A DNA stretch of 20,272 nucleotides from Verrucomicrobiota bacterium. GTDB taxonomy: Bacteria > Verrucomicrobiota > Kiritimatiellia > Kiritimatiellales > Pontiellaceae. The translations under genes and the position numbers were made by a program. Below the pieces are notes generated by a model, which did no database searches, had not been told where the DNA came from, and worked only from the letters and a program-made list of their open reading frames with translations. Numbering within the stretch: position 1 is the stretch's first letter; each line of letters starts with the position of its first letter. Shown here one piece after another: positions 1 to 8,947 of the stretch. The stretch covers positions 1 through 20,272 of the forward strand of contig DOEU01000047.1 in the NCBI GenBank assembly GCA_003532555.1, written 5' to 3'.

Positions 1-36
1 CCCTCAAAAGGAGCGCTTTCTTATTCAAGGGGTTCC

Positions 37-1108
<1,072 letters not shown>

Positions 1109-1217
1109 TGCCCCACCACGCTTTTTTATCACTAAATGCATCCATTCTTAACTTAAACTTAATCAATATTCATTCTTCAAGCTTGCACCTACCTCGAAAA
1201 GATCATAGATAAATTAA

Positions 1218-1736
1218 ATGAAAATACACGCGTGCATCATACTATACTGCTTATTGCTTATAAGTACCTTAAGTATGGCAGTCCAATCTGCCGAAGTAAC
1301 TGATTTTATAGAAGAGAACTTTCGACAACACCGGCTCCTTGAACCTCAAGCTCCTTTTTCTGACCTGATCGAATTCATGCAACTCGGCTGCGACTCAACA
1401 GGTTACGCCATTCGAGCCATCGCATATCGAGAAATTGAATCGTTTAAACCCATTACCGGAGTTGTCATTGTAGATATCACCGACGATGGATTTATCCTTC
1501 GTTCAGCCTCTTTTCCCGATATTCGAAAAATTAAAAATGGAAAAAACCGCCGCCAAGTCGAATCAATTATAAAACCGATCAAAGAAATCTCTTTCGACCC
1601 TTACAATGGAAAACGAGCAGTAAATACGGTATCAGGCGCGACCCGTTATGGAGCCAAAGCACTTAATTACATTAACTACATGGCACGGCGCGCCGCTCTT
1701 GAATTAGAGAAAAAAAACAAATCTATCGACCAATAG
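1218..1736 (+). CDS. Exported FMN-binding domain protein (RnfG/NqrC-like)
   Basis: This is a 172-residue protein with an N-terminal hydrophobic export segment (about residues 7-22, ending near SAE), so it should act on the periplasmic side. It carries an FMN-binding domain whose C-terminal half has the motif NTVSGATRYG. In RnfG and NqrC the Thr of the SGAT motif (here about Thr142) carries FMN through a phosphoester bond placed by ApbE. The protein is shorter than typical RnfG and looks like a minimal FMN-binding domain. It lies 3 bp before an RnfD/NqrB-like membrane gene, so the two probably form one electron-transfer unit. No strong ribosome binding site is visible before the ATG. No ApbE flavin transferase and no other Rnf or Nqr subunits are present. 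The domain call is firm; the electron donor and acceptor are unknown. Confidence 0.85.
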   Translation: MKIHACIILYCLLLISTLSMAVQSAEVTDFIEENFRQHRLLEPQAPFSDLIEFMQLGCDSTGYAIRAIAYREIESFKPITGVVIVDITDDGFILRSASFPDIRKIKNGKNRRQVESIIKPIKEISFDPYNGKRAVNTVSGATRYGAKALNYINYMARRAALELEKKNKSIDQ

Positions 1737-1739
1737 CAT

Positions 1740-2630
1740 ATGAAAGGATCCCATAAAATTTATGTTATTCTTTCGACGCTTCTTCTAACTGCCACCTTTT
1801 ACAGCATCTATTATGCTCCTCTCTTTATCGGAAAATTAATTCTGTTAATGACAATGGGTGCACTCGCAGAAGCCGCCTTTGTTCTTTATCAAAAAAAACC
1901 ACTTCGTGCCTATGGATTAGGCTCCGCCTTTGCCGCGGGGCTGCTTACATGCAGTCTACCTGACAAGATGCCCTTCTGGCAGCTCCTCATCGGCGTTCTA
2001 TTTGCAAGCTGGATGGTTAAACCACTATTACCCCGTATCGGCATTCGACTCAATAGTGCGTTGGCAGCCCGCCTTCTACTCATGTTGCTCTTTCCCACCG
2101 AAAGCACCACATGGGGCGTTGCCTCAATCGACACACTCAGCACCGCTACGCCTCAAGAGCTTTATCGTGCAGAAGGCGCCCAACTCAATCTCTCCATGCT
2201 CCTTTGGGGGCCCATTCAAGGAAATTGGATGGACTTCTACACCATTGTTCCCGGCAGCCCGGGTTCCAATTTCCCGCTGCTGCTTCTGGTCATGATCCTC
2301 TTCTTTAGTTGGAAGAACCTCTGTAATCGATATACGGTTCTTGCATATGTGTTTACCTTCTCGATTTTCAATGGATTATACGGATTAGATCCACTTTATA
2401 ACCTTATCACCGCATCCAGTCTCTTTAGCATGCTTTTTCTTTTTTCTGACCCCTATTCAACCCCCAAAAGCATTCGGGGAAAAATTCTCTTTGGTGTTAT
2501 TATAGGAGTAGCTAACGGTTGGATTCGAACCGCAACCTATTACACCGAAGCGATGGTATTCGCGGTTTTAATCGCCAATCTATTTACCCCTATTTTGGAT
2601 CGGCTATTTCCAGCTGCACACACCCGATAG
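1740..2630 (+). CDS. RnfD/NqrB-family flavinylated membrane electron carrier
   Basis: This 296-residue integral membrane protein has many hydrophobic segments. Those near residues 8-45, 58-95 and 175-290 are the clearest. It resembles the NqrB/RnfD/RnfE family. About residues 131-138 read DTLSTATP, which matches the S-x-A-T motif in which the Thr of RnfD and NqrB binds FMN covalently (here Thr137). It starts 3 bp after the FMN-binding protein gene, so the two are almost certainly co-transcribed. In Rnf and Nqr complexes these partners pass electrons across the membrane, but the other subunits are not here. A stand-alone pair suggests transfer of electrons from a membrane pool to an extracytoplasmic acceptor (inference). 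Its 3' end overlaps the convergent GHMP kinase gene by 41 bp. Confidence 0.82.
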   Translation: MKGSHKIYVILSTLLLTATFYSIYYAPLFIGKLILLMTMGALAEAAFVLYQKKPLRAYGLGSAFAAGLLTCSLPDKMPFWQLLIGVLFASWMVKPLLPRIGIRLNSALAARLLLMLLFPTESTTWGVASIDTLSTATPQELYRAEGAQLNLSMLLWGPIQGNWMDFYTIVPGSPGSNFPLLLLVMILFFSWKNLCNRYTVLAYVFTFSIFNGLYGLDPLYNLITASSLFSMLFLFSDPYSTPKSIRGKILFGVIIGVANGWIRTATYYTEAMVFAVLIANLFTPILDRLFPAAHTR

Positions 2631-3528
2631 GGTCTACCTCTAATTCATGAATCTCATACGATCCAATAGACTCCGAAAGTCGCCCCAGCCCTATGACGCA
2701 ATCGCCTTGCCCGGATCCACTCAGTTTGACGCCCTGTACCTTCGGATCAGCTTCCATCGCCCGCACAATTTCATCTAGCTCAGGAGAACTCAGCCCCATT
2801 TTCTCCATCACCCGCTGCTGTACCGATAAGGTTTGAATCAGTGTATCTTCATCCTTCTTAAGAAGTGCTCTCAATCCTTTTTCTGCACAAAGATGAATCT
2901 GTTCATAGAAGAGTTGGAGCTGTTCTTTATCGTTTTTAAAGCGGTTTTCAATCCAATCAATCACCTCTGGGGTAGGTTTTTTATATCCACAATAGACCGC
3001 CGTAATCGGATGCGCCCATGCAACCGGAACAAACGAGGGATCGGTTGTATAACCCACTGCACCACCATAGACCACTGCTGCCACATCCGCTCCGGATCCA
3101 CACCCCTGAACTCGATGAACGGTATTCAAAGCAAGTTGGAATAATTCACGCTCCTCCGGAAAATGCCCCGTAAGATGGCACGTCAATGCAGCATGTAAGC
3201 CTACCGTAACCGCAGCCGATGAACCAAATCCAACATGCGCATGGAATTCAGCTTGGATCACAATCCGGATGCCCATTTTTATATTTGTTCGAACCGACTC
3301 AACCGTCGCAAGAATGAACCGAAATCGATCATCTGCACTCAACTCATGCAAAGGTGCGGAGTATGAACCCAAGGCTGATTCAATCTCTAAAACCTGCTCT
3401 GGAAGAGGCGTCAATGAGATCTGCATACGCCGATCAATTGCACACACCACACTTCGAAATCCATGGAGAACCGCATGCTCGCCCAAAAGCATTAAACTTC
3501 CTGGTGCAGATACCATAATCGAATTCAT
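2590..3528 (-). CDS. GHMP kinase, probable phosphomevalonate kinase
   Basis: This is a 312-residue GHMP-superfamily kinase. The N-terminus has the motif APGSLMLLGEHAVLHG (about residues 8-23), the ATP-binding loop is GFGSSAAVTVG (about 100-110), and the C-terminal motif is KLSGSGQGD. Around residues 144-155 it reads GSGADVAAVVYGG. This resembles the GSGFDVAA motif of Erg8-type phosphomevalonate kinases more than the PSGID motif of mevalonate kinase. I therefore favour phosphorylation of mevalonate 5-phosphate in the cytoplasm, with a second mevalonate-kinase-like enzyme as the alternative. It lacks the KYWGKR-like signature of diphosphomevalonate decarboxylase. A longer reading from 3597 would run through the preceding gene, so the ATG at 3528, 2 bp after that gene's stop, is preferred. 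It is the last gene of the mevalonate operon. Confidence 0.75.
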   Translation of the reverse strand: MNSIMVSAPGSLMLLGEHAVLHGFRSVVCAIDRRMQISLTPLPEQVLEIESALGSYSAPLHELSADDRFRFILATVESVRTNIKMGIRIVIQAEFHAHVGFGSSAAVTVGLHAALTCHLTGHFPEERELFQLALNTVHRVQGCGSGADVAAVVYGGAVGYTTDPSFVPVAWAHPITAVYCGYKKPTPEVIDWIENRFKNDKEQLQLFYEQIHLCAEKGLRALLKKDEDTLIQTLSVQQRVMEKMGLSSPELDEIVRAMEADPKVQGVKLSGSGQGDCVIGLGRLSESIGSYEIHELEVDPIGCVQLEIADPK

Positions 3529-3530
3529 GC

Positions 3531-4532
3531 TTATACCAATCGCGTACCCAGCGGATCCCCACGCAAAGGCGAGACCGTATAGCCATACTGCTCGCACAGC
3601 GCCGTGGGCGCCTCATCGGCTAATACAATTAAAACTCCCGCAGCTTCTCCTTTAACCGATCCAGCTCCACAAATCTTAGCCGCTCCCCCTTGGGATTCGA
3701 TTTCACGGACAAATTGACCTACCCGGCCGGGCACCACACCAATCTGATCCAAGAGCCGATGATTCGCCCGAATGCTCTCATATAATTTAGATTGCTCATT
3801 CATTTCTAGATGTGTCCGGACCTCTTCCGTTACAGCCCCAAACTCACTCCAAATAGAACTTGAACCAAATTGATTTCGAACCGACTCAACACAAACCCCT
3901 GTTGAACTTTCTGGAATCCCCGTCTCAACCAAAAACATTTTAACCGAAGGCATAGGGATTTTCTGGCCCTCACCCTCTTTAAAGTAGGTGCATCCACCAT
4001 GAAGCGCTATATACGAATCAATCCCACTTGGATGCCCATGCTGTAATCGCTCCACTTCCAAGCTGTATTCATAATACCAGTCTGGCTTAAAATCGACCCG
4101 CAAATAGTGCCCCAGCGCTCGTATTTCACTTAACACTGTTGCTGCCGATGATCCCATGCCACACCCCACCGGGATCGTAGAACGCAACTTCATTGCCAAC
4201 CCCGAATCTAATGAACGATGCAATCCATCTAAAGCATGAATAAAAGCAAATCGAAACAGGTCAGCCGGAGCACTCAATACATACCGAATACCAAGTTCTC
4301 CCTGCTGGAACTGATTGTATTTTCTCTCAACACGCTTTTTCAAATCACGCAGAGCCAACAAAGTAAACGAACTCGTAGCGGCATGCTGCAGGTCAAATGA
4401 AATTTCATCAGACGCCTGCGGTTTTAATTGGAAAACCGCATTACGATCAACTGCCATGCCCACGGCAGGAGCTCCATACACGACCGCATGCTCGCCACTT
4501 ATAATTATTTTACCTGGCGCTACTGCTTTCAT
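3531..4532 (-). CDS. Mevalonate kinase
   Basis: This is a 333-residue GHMP kinase that phosphorylates mevalonate at the 5-hydroxyl with ATP in the cytoplasmic mevalonate pathway. Motifs in order are APGKIIISGEHAVVYG at the N-terminus, the ATP loop VGCGMGSSAA (about residues 122-131), HGHPSGID (about 165-172) containing the family's catalytic Asp, and the C-terminal KICGAGSVKG (about 286-295). In-frame ATGs exist at 4571, 4553 and 4532. I chose 4532 because GGTGGAG lies 5-7 nt upstream and because it cuts the overlap with the HMG-CoA synthase gene to 23 bp. The gene is embedded between HMG-CoA synthase and a second GHMP kinase, so translation is probably coupled. The family is secure, and the PSGID motif supports mevalonate as substrate. 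Confidence 0.85.
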   Translation of the reverse strand: MKAVAPGKIIISGEHAVVYGAPAVGMAVDRNAVFQLKPQASDEISFDLQHAATSSFTLLALRDLKKRVERKYNQFQQGELGIRYVLSAPADLFRFAFIHALDGLHRSLDSGLAMKLRSTIPVGCGMGSSAATVLSEIRALGHYLRVDFKPDWYYEYSLEVERLQHGHPSGIDSYIALHGGCTYFKEGEGQKIPMPSVKMFLVETGIPESSTGVCVESVRNQFGSSSIWSEFGAVTEEVRTHLEMNEQSKLYESIRANHRLLDQIGVVPGRVGQFVREIESQGGAAKICGAGSVKGEAAGVLIVLADEAPTALCEQYGYTVSPLRGDPLGTRLV

Positions 4533-5706
4533 CGCTCTCCACCAATGATTCATACTCACGCTTATGTCCATTTATCCCTTTTAAGCGATATGGACCCGTA
4601 CGGTACTCTGGAAATATATAGACTCCTCCGTCCGTCGGCACGCGATAATTAAAAATATCTTCATATTGTTGATAACTCAGTTCCGTTCTATCCCGCAACA
4701 TTTCTTGATGAGGAGCCCCATGTAGTATCGATTGATATCCCGGCTGAACAATCCCTGAGAAAAACTCACCCACGCACCCAGAACCATAACTAAATAACCC
4801 AATCCGCTTACCCGTTAGATCCCTATTCGTCTGCTCTAATAAAGAAGCCAATCCTACATACATAGAAGCCGTGTAACAATTTCCCAGTCTACGACTATAT
4901 GTTAAACTATCTTTCAAAGCAGCCTCAATTTCCGAGGCACTGACGGACGCCCCTACTGATCGAAATAACTTCCGATGGGCTTTCTCCGCCATTTTTGTAA
5001 ACGGTATATGATAACAAAAGAAATCAACGTCTGAAAGCGAACGGCCACTTAACGCCTGATACTGCTTCCAGCATGTCTCTAAAGCCCGAATGTAAACTAA
5101 CGTCGAATATTTTCCATCGACTAACGCTTCCGACCTATAATTTGGACGCCAAAAATCCATTACATCTTCCGTATAAAATCCGGCCTCTTCTTCCAAACAT
5201 AACAGCCGTGGATTAGCAGAAATTATCAACGCGGCTGCGCCACATCCCTGTGTCGCTTCTCCTGGACTTTTAAGTTCATATCGCGCAATATCTGCAGTTA
5301 TAACTAATGCCTTCTTTTCCGGATGTCGAGCTACATACTGAACAGCCAACTGGACTGCTGCCGTTCCACTATAACACGCTTGCTTCAACTCAACAGTCCG
5401 GCACCGCTCCGAGAGTCCCAACAATCGATGCACGAATACACCTGCGGCCTTCGATTGATCAATGCCACTCTCTGTAGCAAATAAAAGCAATTCAACATCC
5501 TCTAGCTCACCCGCAGTGGCCAATCCATGGGCTGCATTCGCGCCCAACGTCACCACATCTTCATCTGGTGCTGGTACCGCCATCTGCTCTTGGCCAATAC
5601 CACGATAAAATTTATCCACGTCTACACCGCGCTCAGTGGCTAAGGTTTTCAAATCCACATAATAATGCGAACTGTAGAGATGCAATTGATCAATTCCGAT
5701 CTTCAT
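4510..5706 (-). CDS. mvaS: Hydroxymethylglutaryl-CoA synthase
   Basis: This 398-residue thiolase-fold enzyme condenses acetyl-CoA with acetoacetyl-CoA to give HMG-CoA, the committed condensation of the mevalonate pathway. The catalytic triad is visible: Glu79 in ATESGID, Cys111 in KQACYSGTAA, and His233 in CYHIPFTKM. These numbers coincide with those known for the Staphylococcus aureus enzyme. The length is normal for bacterial MvaS. The start at 5706 has a GGGAGGAG ribosome binding site about 10 nt upstream, and the gene overlaps the end of the isomerase gene by 17 bp and the start of the mevalonate kinase gene by 23 bp. This is typical of one translationally coupled transcript. Identity is very secure. 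Confidence 0.95.
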   Translation of the reverse strand: MKIGIDQLHLYSSHYYVDLKTLATERGVDVDKFYRGIGQEQMAVPAPDEDVVTLGANAAHGLATAGELEDVELLLFATESGIDQSKAAGVFVHRLLGLSERCRTVELKQACYSGTAAVQLAVQYVARHPEKKALVITADIARYELKSPGEATQGCGAAALIISANPRLLCLEEEAGFYTEDVMDFWRPNYRSEALVDGKYSTLVYIRALETCWKQYQALSGRSLSDVDFFCYHIPFTKMAEKAHRKLFRSVGASVSASEIEAALKDSLTYSRRLGNCYTASMYVGLASLLEQTNRDLTGKRIGLFSYGSGCVGEFFSGIVQPGYQSILHGAPHQEMLRDRTELSYQQYEDIFNYRVPTDGGVYIFPEYRTGPYRLKGINGHKREYESLVESDESSSAR

Positions 5707-6718
5707 CGCGAATCAACTCCTCCCGGCCAATCAATGCCTCCGTGCTCTCCACACCCAATAAAAATAGCGCTGTAATATATTCCCGCTTCAAACGTTGAAT
5801 TACGGCTCGCACCGCCTCGACCGACTCCAGTCCCGGCTGCAAAAACGGACGCGCTAATCCACTCAAAGACGCACCTAAAATAGCGCATTTCGCCATGTCT
5901 AGCCCATTTCGGATTCCCCCAGAAGCAATCAGATCAAAATCCGATCGGAACGGCTTCATCATTCGCAACGCAACAGGTGTCGGAATACCCCAATCGCCAA
6001 AAAGCTCTCCAATGGATGCATCCGAACTACGCTTGCTCTCAACTAAACTCCAGGACGTTCCACCCGTACCTGCTACATCGACATACCGAACGCCCGCCTG
6101 CTTCAACAAACGCGCATCACACTCAGAAATCCCACAACCCACTTCTTTCACAATAACCGGATGATCGAGTTTCTTTACCAGTTCTGCGATCCGATCACTC
6201 AACCCCATAAACTTCGTGTCCCCTTCCGGCTGCACGGCTTCCTGAAGTGGATTTAAATGTAAAAATAATCCATCGGCACCCAATACCTCCATCATTTCAC
6301 GACAATCAGCCACACCAACACCATAATTCAACTGAACGGCACCAACATTCCCTAATAAAAGAGCGGTCGGAGCAAACTCTCGAAGTGCAAAACTCTCTTC
6401 CGCTGACGACTCATTCAACATAATACGTTGCGAGCCAACCGCCAAAGCAACTCCTTCCGCTTCCGCCGCGCACGCAAGTGTCCGATTTAATTGAATTAGC
6501 TCCTCGTCCGACCCTCCCGTCATTGAAGAGATCAAAAGCGGGAATGAGAGCTTTTTTCCCATCCACATAATGGAAGGATCAATATCTGCAAAATTCTGTT
6601 CCGGTAAGGCGCGGTGCGTTAGATGAATACGATCAAAGTAGCCACGCTCACGATCTAATTCGTCGTGTGTCGCAACCAAATTGACATGGTCGATTTTACG
6701 CTGATTTATTCCACTCAT
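5690..6718 (-). CDS. fni: Type 2 isopentenyl-diphosphate delta-isomerase (FMN-dependent)
   Basis: This 342-residue TIM-barrel flavoenzyme interconverts isopentenyl and dimethylallyl diphosphate. Recognisable elements are the N-terminal RKIDH, SSMTGG (about residues 64-69) for flavin binding, AVGSQR (about 93-98), HLNPLQE (about 154-160) with the Gln-Glu pair of the active site, VAGTGGTSWS (about 215-224), and ASGGIRNG (about 265-272). The length is normal for the family. It is the first gene of the isomerase, synthase and kinase run and overlaps mvaS by 17 bp. The upstream 470 bp carries no intact gene, so the promoter for this run should lie there, but I could not identify a convincing one. 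The type 2 enzyme is common with bacterial mevalonate pathways. Confidence 0.95.
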   Translation of the reverse strand: MSGINQRKIDHVNLVATHDELDRERGYFDRIHLTHRALPEQNFADIDPSIMWMGKKLSFPLLISSMTGGSDEELIQLNRTLACAAEAEGVALAVGSQRIMLNESSAEESFALREFAPTALLLGNVGAVQLNYGVGVADCREMMEVLGADGLFLHLNPLQEAVQPEGDTKFMGLSDRIAELVKKLDHPVIVKEVGCGISECDARLLKQAGVRYVDVAGTGGTSWSLVESKRSSDASIGELFGDWGIPTPVALRMMKPFRSDFDLIASGGIRNGLDMAKCAILGASLSGLARPFLQPGLESVEAVRAVIQRLKREYITALFLLGVESTEALIGREELIRDEDRN

Positions 6719-6917
6719 ATGAAGGGGTGGTATCCTTACGGTTTAACCGCTAAATGCAATCTCAAAAAAAAGGCTATTTAGCACACATGCAAGCGGATTA
6801 ACTCCAAAAGGAGATCGGTTTGAGCTTTCTGACATTACAGCCAGCCCCGGGCAAACATGTATCCGAAAAAGCCACCCGGAAAAATGCATCGATCAATCGA
6901 TACCCAAAGCCCTCCAC
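6719..6917. other. Non-coding stretch upstream of fni
   Basis: I see no gene here. It holds two short perfect inverted repeats: CGGTTTAACCG at 6739-6749, about 20 bp upstream of the fni start, and CTCCAAAAGGAG at 6802-6813. The first is well placed to be an operator, and the second could be a small hairpin. Neither matches a regulator site I recognise. Confidence 0.4.
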
Positions 6918-7172
6918 TCAATTTGAAAAGACCACCGCTTCATCTTCCTTTACTGGGAAATGCATATACTGAGCTATCCCAATCGTCAGTGTTTCCATTT
7001 CAGCGGTTATCTGCTTAAAAAAGCGTTCTATTAAGCCCAAATAACGACCAAAATCGACTTAGCCCATTCCGAGGATACGCATACACGGTCGCTTGATAGA
7101 GGCTCTGATTTAACCCTCGCTCCAATTGCACGTGAATAACCGCCCCATACCCATAAAATCTAAGAAGATCCA
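6918..7172 (-). pseudogene. Frameshifted 3' remnant of an unrecognised gene
   Basis: On the minus strand the frame beginning at about 7170 (first residues DLLRFYGYGAVIHVQLERGL) stays open to RNTLF-like residues (actual NRTLF) near 7016. There a run of six T leads into a stop. In the adjacent frame the reading continues at once as FKQITAEMETLTIG and ends VVFSN-stop at 6918-6920. Removing one T would join both parts into about 83 residues with ordinary composition. Codon choice is more like the mevalonate genes than the AT-rich heme block. There is no plausible ATG, and a stop lies just upstream, where the sequence becomes the terminator of the heme block. I do not recognise the protein. It could also be a chance open frame; confidence is modest. 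Confidence 0.45.
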
Positions 7173-7185
7173 ATCAAATGGATCT
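7156..7185 (-). terminator. Probable intrinsic terminator of the heme operon
   Basis: A perfect 7-bp inverted repeat, AGATCCA/TGGATCT with a 6-nt loop (7166-7185), begins 3 bp after the hmuV-like stop codon. On the minus strand it is followed by the T-rich tail TCTTAGATTTT. The stem is short and only moderately GC-rich. Position and tail support termination at the end of the heme block. Confidence 0.55.
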
Positions 7186-7188
7186 ATA

Positions 7189-7959
7189 TCACTGTGTATA
7201 AATCTCAAAATATGGGCTACTTCTCATGTCGTGTCGATTAATTCGTGTTTGATAAACATCCGTTAATTGGTCTGCTGTTAAAACTTTGTCTACATCACCA
7301 TAATCAATAACTTCACCCTTATTCATAAGTATTATACTTCCTGCAATATGAGATGCTATCTGAAGATCGTGAACAACCATTACAATCGACCATTTCATTT
7401 TCTTTTGTTTATCAATAAGGACATCAAATAATCTTACTTGATGAGAAAAATCTAGAGCTGATGTAGGCTCGTCTAAGAGTAGTAAAGCAGATTCCACATC
7501 CCATATCTGAGATAATACTCTTGCTAACTGAACTCGTTGCTTTTCACCGCCGGATAAGGTGTGGAAAGATTGATCGCACAGATGCTCAATAGATAGATGC
7601 TGCATAACATCTTCTATAATTTTTTCATTATCTAATGACTTTCTATCAGCTCTGTGTGCATAGCGCCCCATCTCTATTATTTCTTTAGAAGAAAATGGAA
7701 ATGCTACATCAAAGAACTGGGATGCAACCGAACGCTTCCTTGCCAATTCATTTTCAGGATAATGATTTATATTTCGTCCATGAAATTTTAAGGAACCTTC
7801 GAAATCAGATACATTTCCACTAATAACATTTAATAAAGTAGTTTTCCCTGCACCGTTTGGCCCTATCACAACATTAATTCCGTCAAGAATCCTAAGATTA
7901 ATTTTTTTTAATATATATCGATTCGATCGCTGCAAACTTAGATCATTAATCTCAATCAT
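7189..7959 (-). CDS. hmuV: Heme ABC importer, ATP-binding protein (HmuV-type)
   Basis: This is a 256-residue cytoplasmic ATPase that powers heme import through the inner membrane. Motifs in order are Walker A GPNGAGKTT (about residues 34-42), the Q-loop region, the ABC signature LSGGEKQRVQLAR, Walker B LLLLDEP followed by TSALD, and the switch His in VVHD. The length and sequence fit the FecE/BtuD/HmuV branch of metal-chelate importers. That branch also serves siderophores and cobalamin. The heme assignment comes from the adjoining HemS-like and heme-receptor genes. It starts 7 bp after the permease gene and is the last gene of the block, immediately before a terminator-like hairpin. Confidence 0.88.
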   Translation of the reverse strand: MIEINDLSLQRSNRYILKKINLRILDGINVVIGPNGAGKTTLLNVISGNVSDFEGSLKFHGRNINHYPENELARKRSVASQFFDVAFPFSSKEIIEMGRYAHRADRKSLDNEKIIEDVMQHLSIEHLCDQSFHTLSGGEKQRVQLARVLSQIWDVESALLLLDEPTSALDFSHQVRLFDVLIDKQKKMKWSIVMVVHDLQIASHIAGSIILMNKGEVIDYGDVDKVLTADQLTDVYQTRINRHDMRSSPYFEIYTQ

Positions 7960-7966
7960 TTTATTT

Positions 7967-8947
7967 TTACCTTCTAAACTCTTTAATTAAGATGAATAAG
8001 AATATAGGACCTCCTATTGTTGCCGTAATAAGACCCACAGGCATTTCCGCTGGAGCTATAACTGTGCGGGCAAATAAATCTGAGATTATCAATAAGACAG
8101 CTCCTGCTAATGCAGAACAAGGAATCAGCTTTCTATGGTCAGAACCAATTAACTGTCTCAGCAGATGTGGAATAACCAAACCAATAAATCCAATAAATCC
8201 ACTAACAGCAACTGCTGCTCCTATCGCAATCGAAACAGAGATAATTATACGTCTTTTTAATTTTTCATAATTTAAACCGGCAGCAACAGCTGATTCTTCT
8301 CCCAATGCCACTATATTTAACCCAGCTGAACACCTGATTAAGACAGTCAAACAGGGTAATATTAACGATGTACTAACAACCACCATAGGCCATTGTGCCC
8401 CTGATAAACTTCCCATTGTCCATAGCGTTAACGTTCTTAGCTGATCATCTGAACTGAAAAATGTTAACAATCCAATAAGTGCACCGGATATTGCGTTGAT
8501 AGCAATCCCACAAAGCAAAACATATACAATTGATATCTTGTTATGCCTCTTTGCAATCTGAGTGATAATAAAAGCAGACAATATAGCGCCACTAAATGCT
8601 GCAATAGACAAAATATATAAGCCTAAAAATCCATCTAATAGATGCGAAAATAAGACAATGACAACTGCAACTAAAAATGCCGCTCCACTACTGATCCCCA
8701 TTAAACCAGGATCGGCTAAAGGATTCCTAAAAAGCCCTTGCATTGCAGCTCCACAAGAACTTAGAGATAATCCTACAATTAAACCAAGAATAATTCTTGG
8801 AAGACGTATATTAATCAAAACATTTCGCTCAAATCCTGATGAAAAAAAATCAAAGTAATTCGCATCAACGGCTCCCAAGTTTAAGGAGATCAATATGATT
8901 AGAACGAGAGAGCTAAAGAGACCTAGATAAAGGTGAAGATTTTTCAT
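7967..8947 (-). CDS. hmuU: Heme ABC importer, permease (HmuU-type, FecCD family)
   Basis: This 326-residue inner-membrane protein is built mostly of hydrophobic helices, about eight to ten, with the arrangement of FecCD/BtuC permeases. Diagnostic segments include INIRLPRIILGLIVGLSLSS near the N-terminus, GLFRNPLADPGLMGISSGAA (about residues 70-90), and the late segment GFIGLVIPHLLRQLIGSDHR, which contains the coupling region that contacts the ATPase. Its ATG overlaps the stop of the binding-protein gene in an ATGA arrangement, so translation is coupled. It should form a homodimeric channel delivering heme from HmuT. The family is certain; the substrate follows from context. Confidence 0.9.
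   Translation of the reverse strand: MKNLHLYLGLFSSLVLIILISLNLGAVDANYFDFFSSGFERNVLINIRLPRIILGLIVGLSLSSCGAAMQGLFRNPLADPGLMGISSGAAFLVAVVIVLFSHLLDGFLGLYILSIAAFSGAILSAFIITQIAKRHNKISIVYVLLCGIAINAISGALIGLLTFFSSDDQLRTLTLWTMGSLSGAQWPMVVVSTSLILPCLTVLIRCSAGLNIVALGEESAVAAGLNYEKLKRRIIISVSIAIGAAVAVSGFIGFIGLVIPHLLRQLIGSDHRKLIPCSALAGAVLLIISDLFARTVIAPAEMPVGLITATIGGPIFLFILIKEFRR

Noticed and set aside
2590..3528. Diphosphomevalonate decarboxylase call for the last mevalonate gene
   Set aside because: It has the kinase-type APGSLMLLGEHAV and GSGADVAA motifs and no KYWGKR-like decarboxylase signature.
6880..6905. Paired ATCGAT motifs as an attachment site
   Set aside because: Two ATCGAT copies 2 bp apart occur here, but no matching copy lies at the other end of the heme block near 16752-16766.
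7992..8858. Plus-strand open frames opposite the permease gene
   Set aside because: Antisense to conserved FecCD membrane helices; hydrophobic codons give open antisense frames. No ribosome binding site or recognisable protein.
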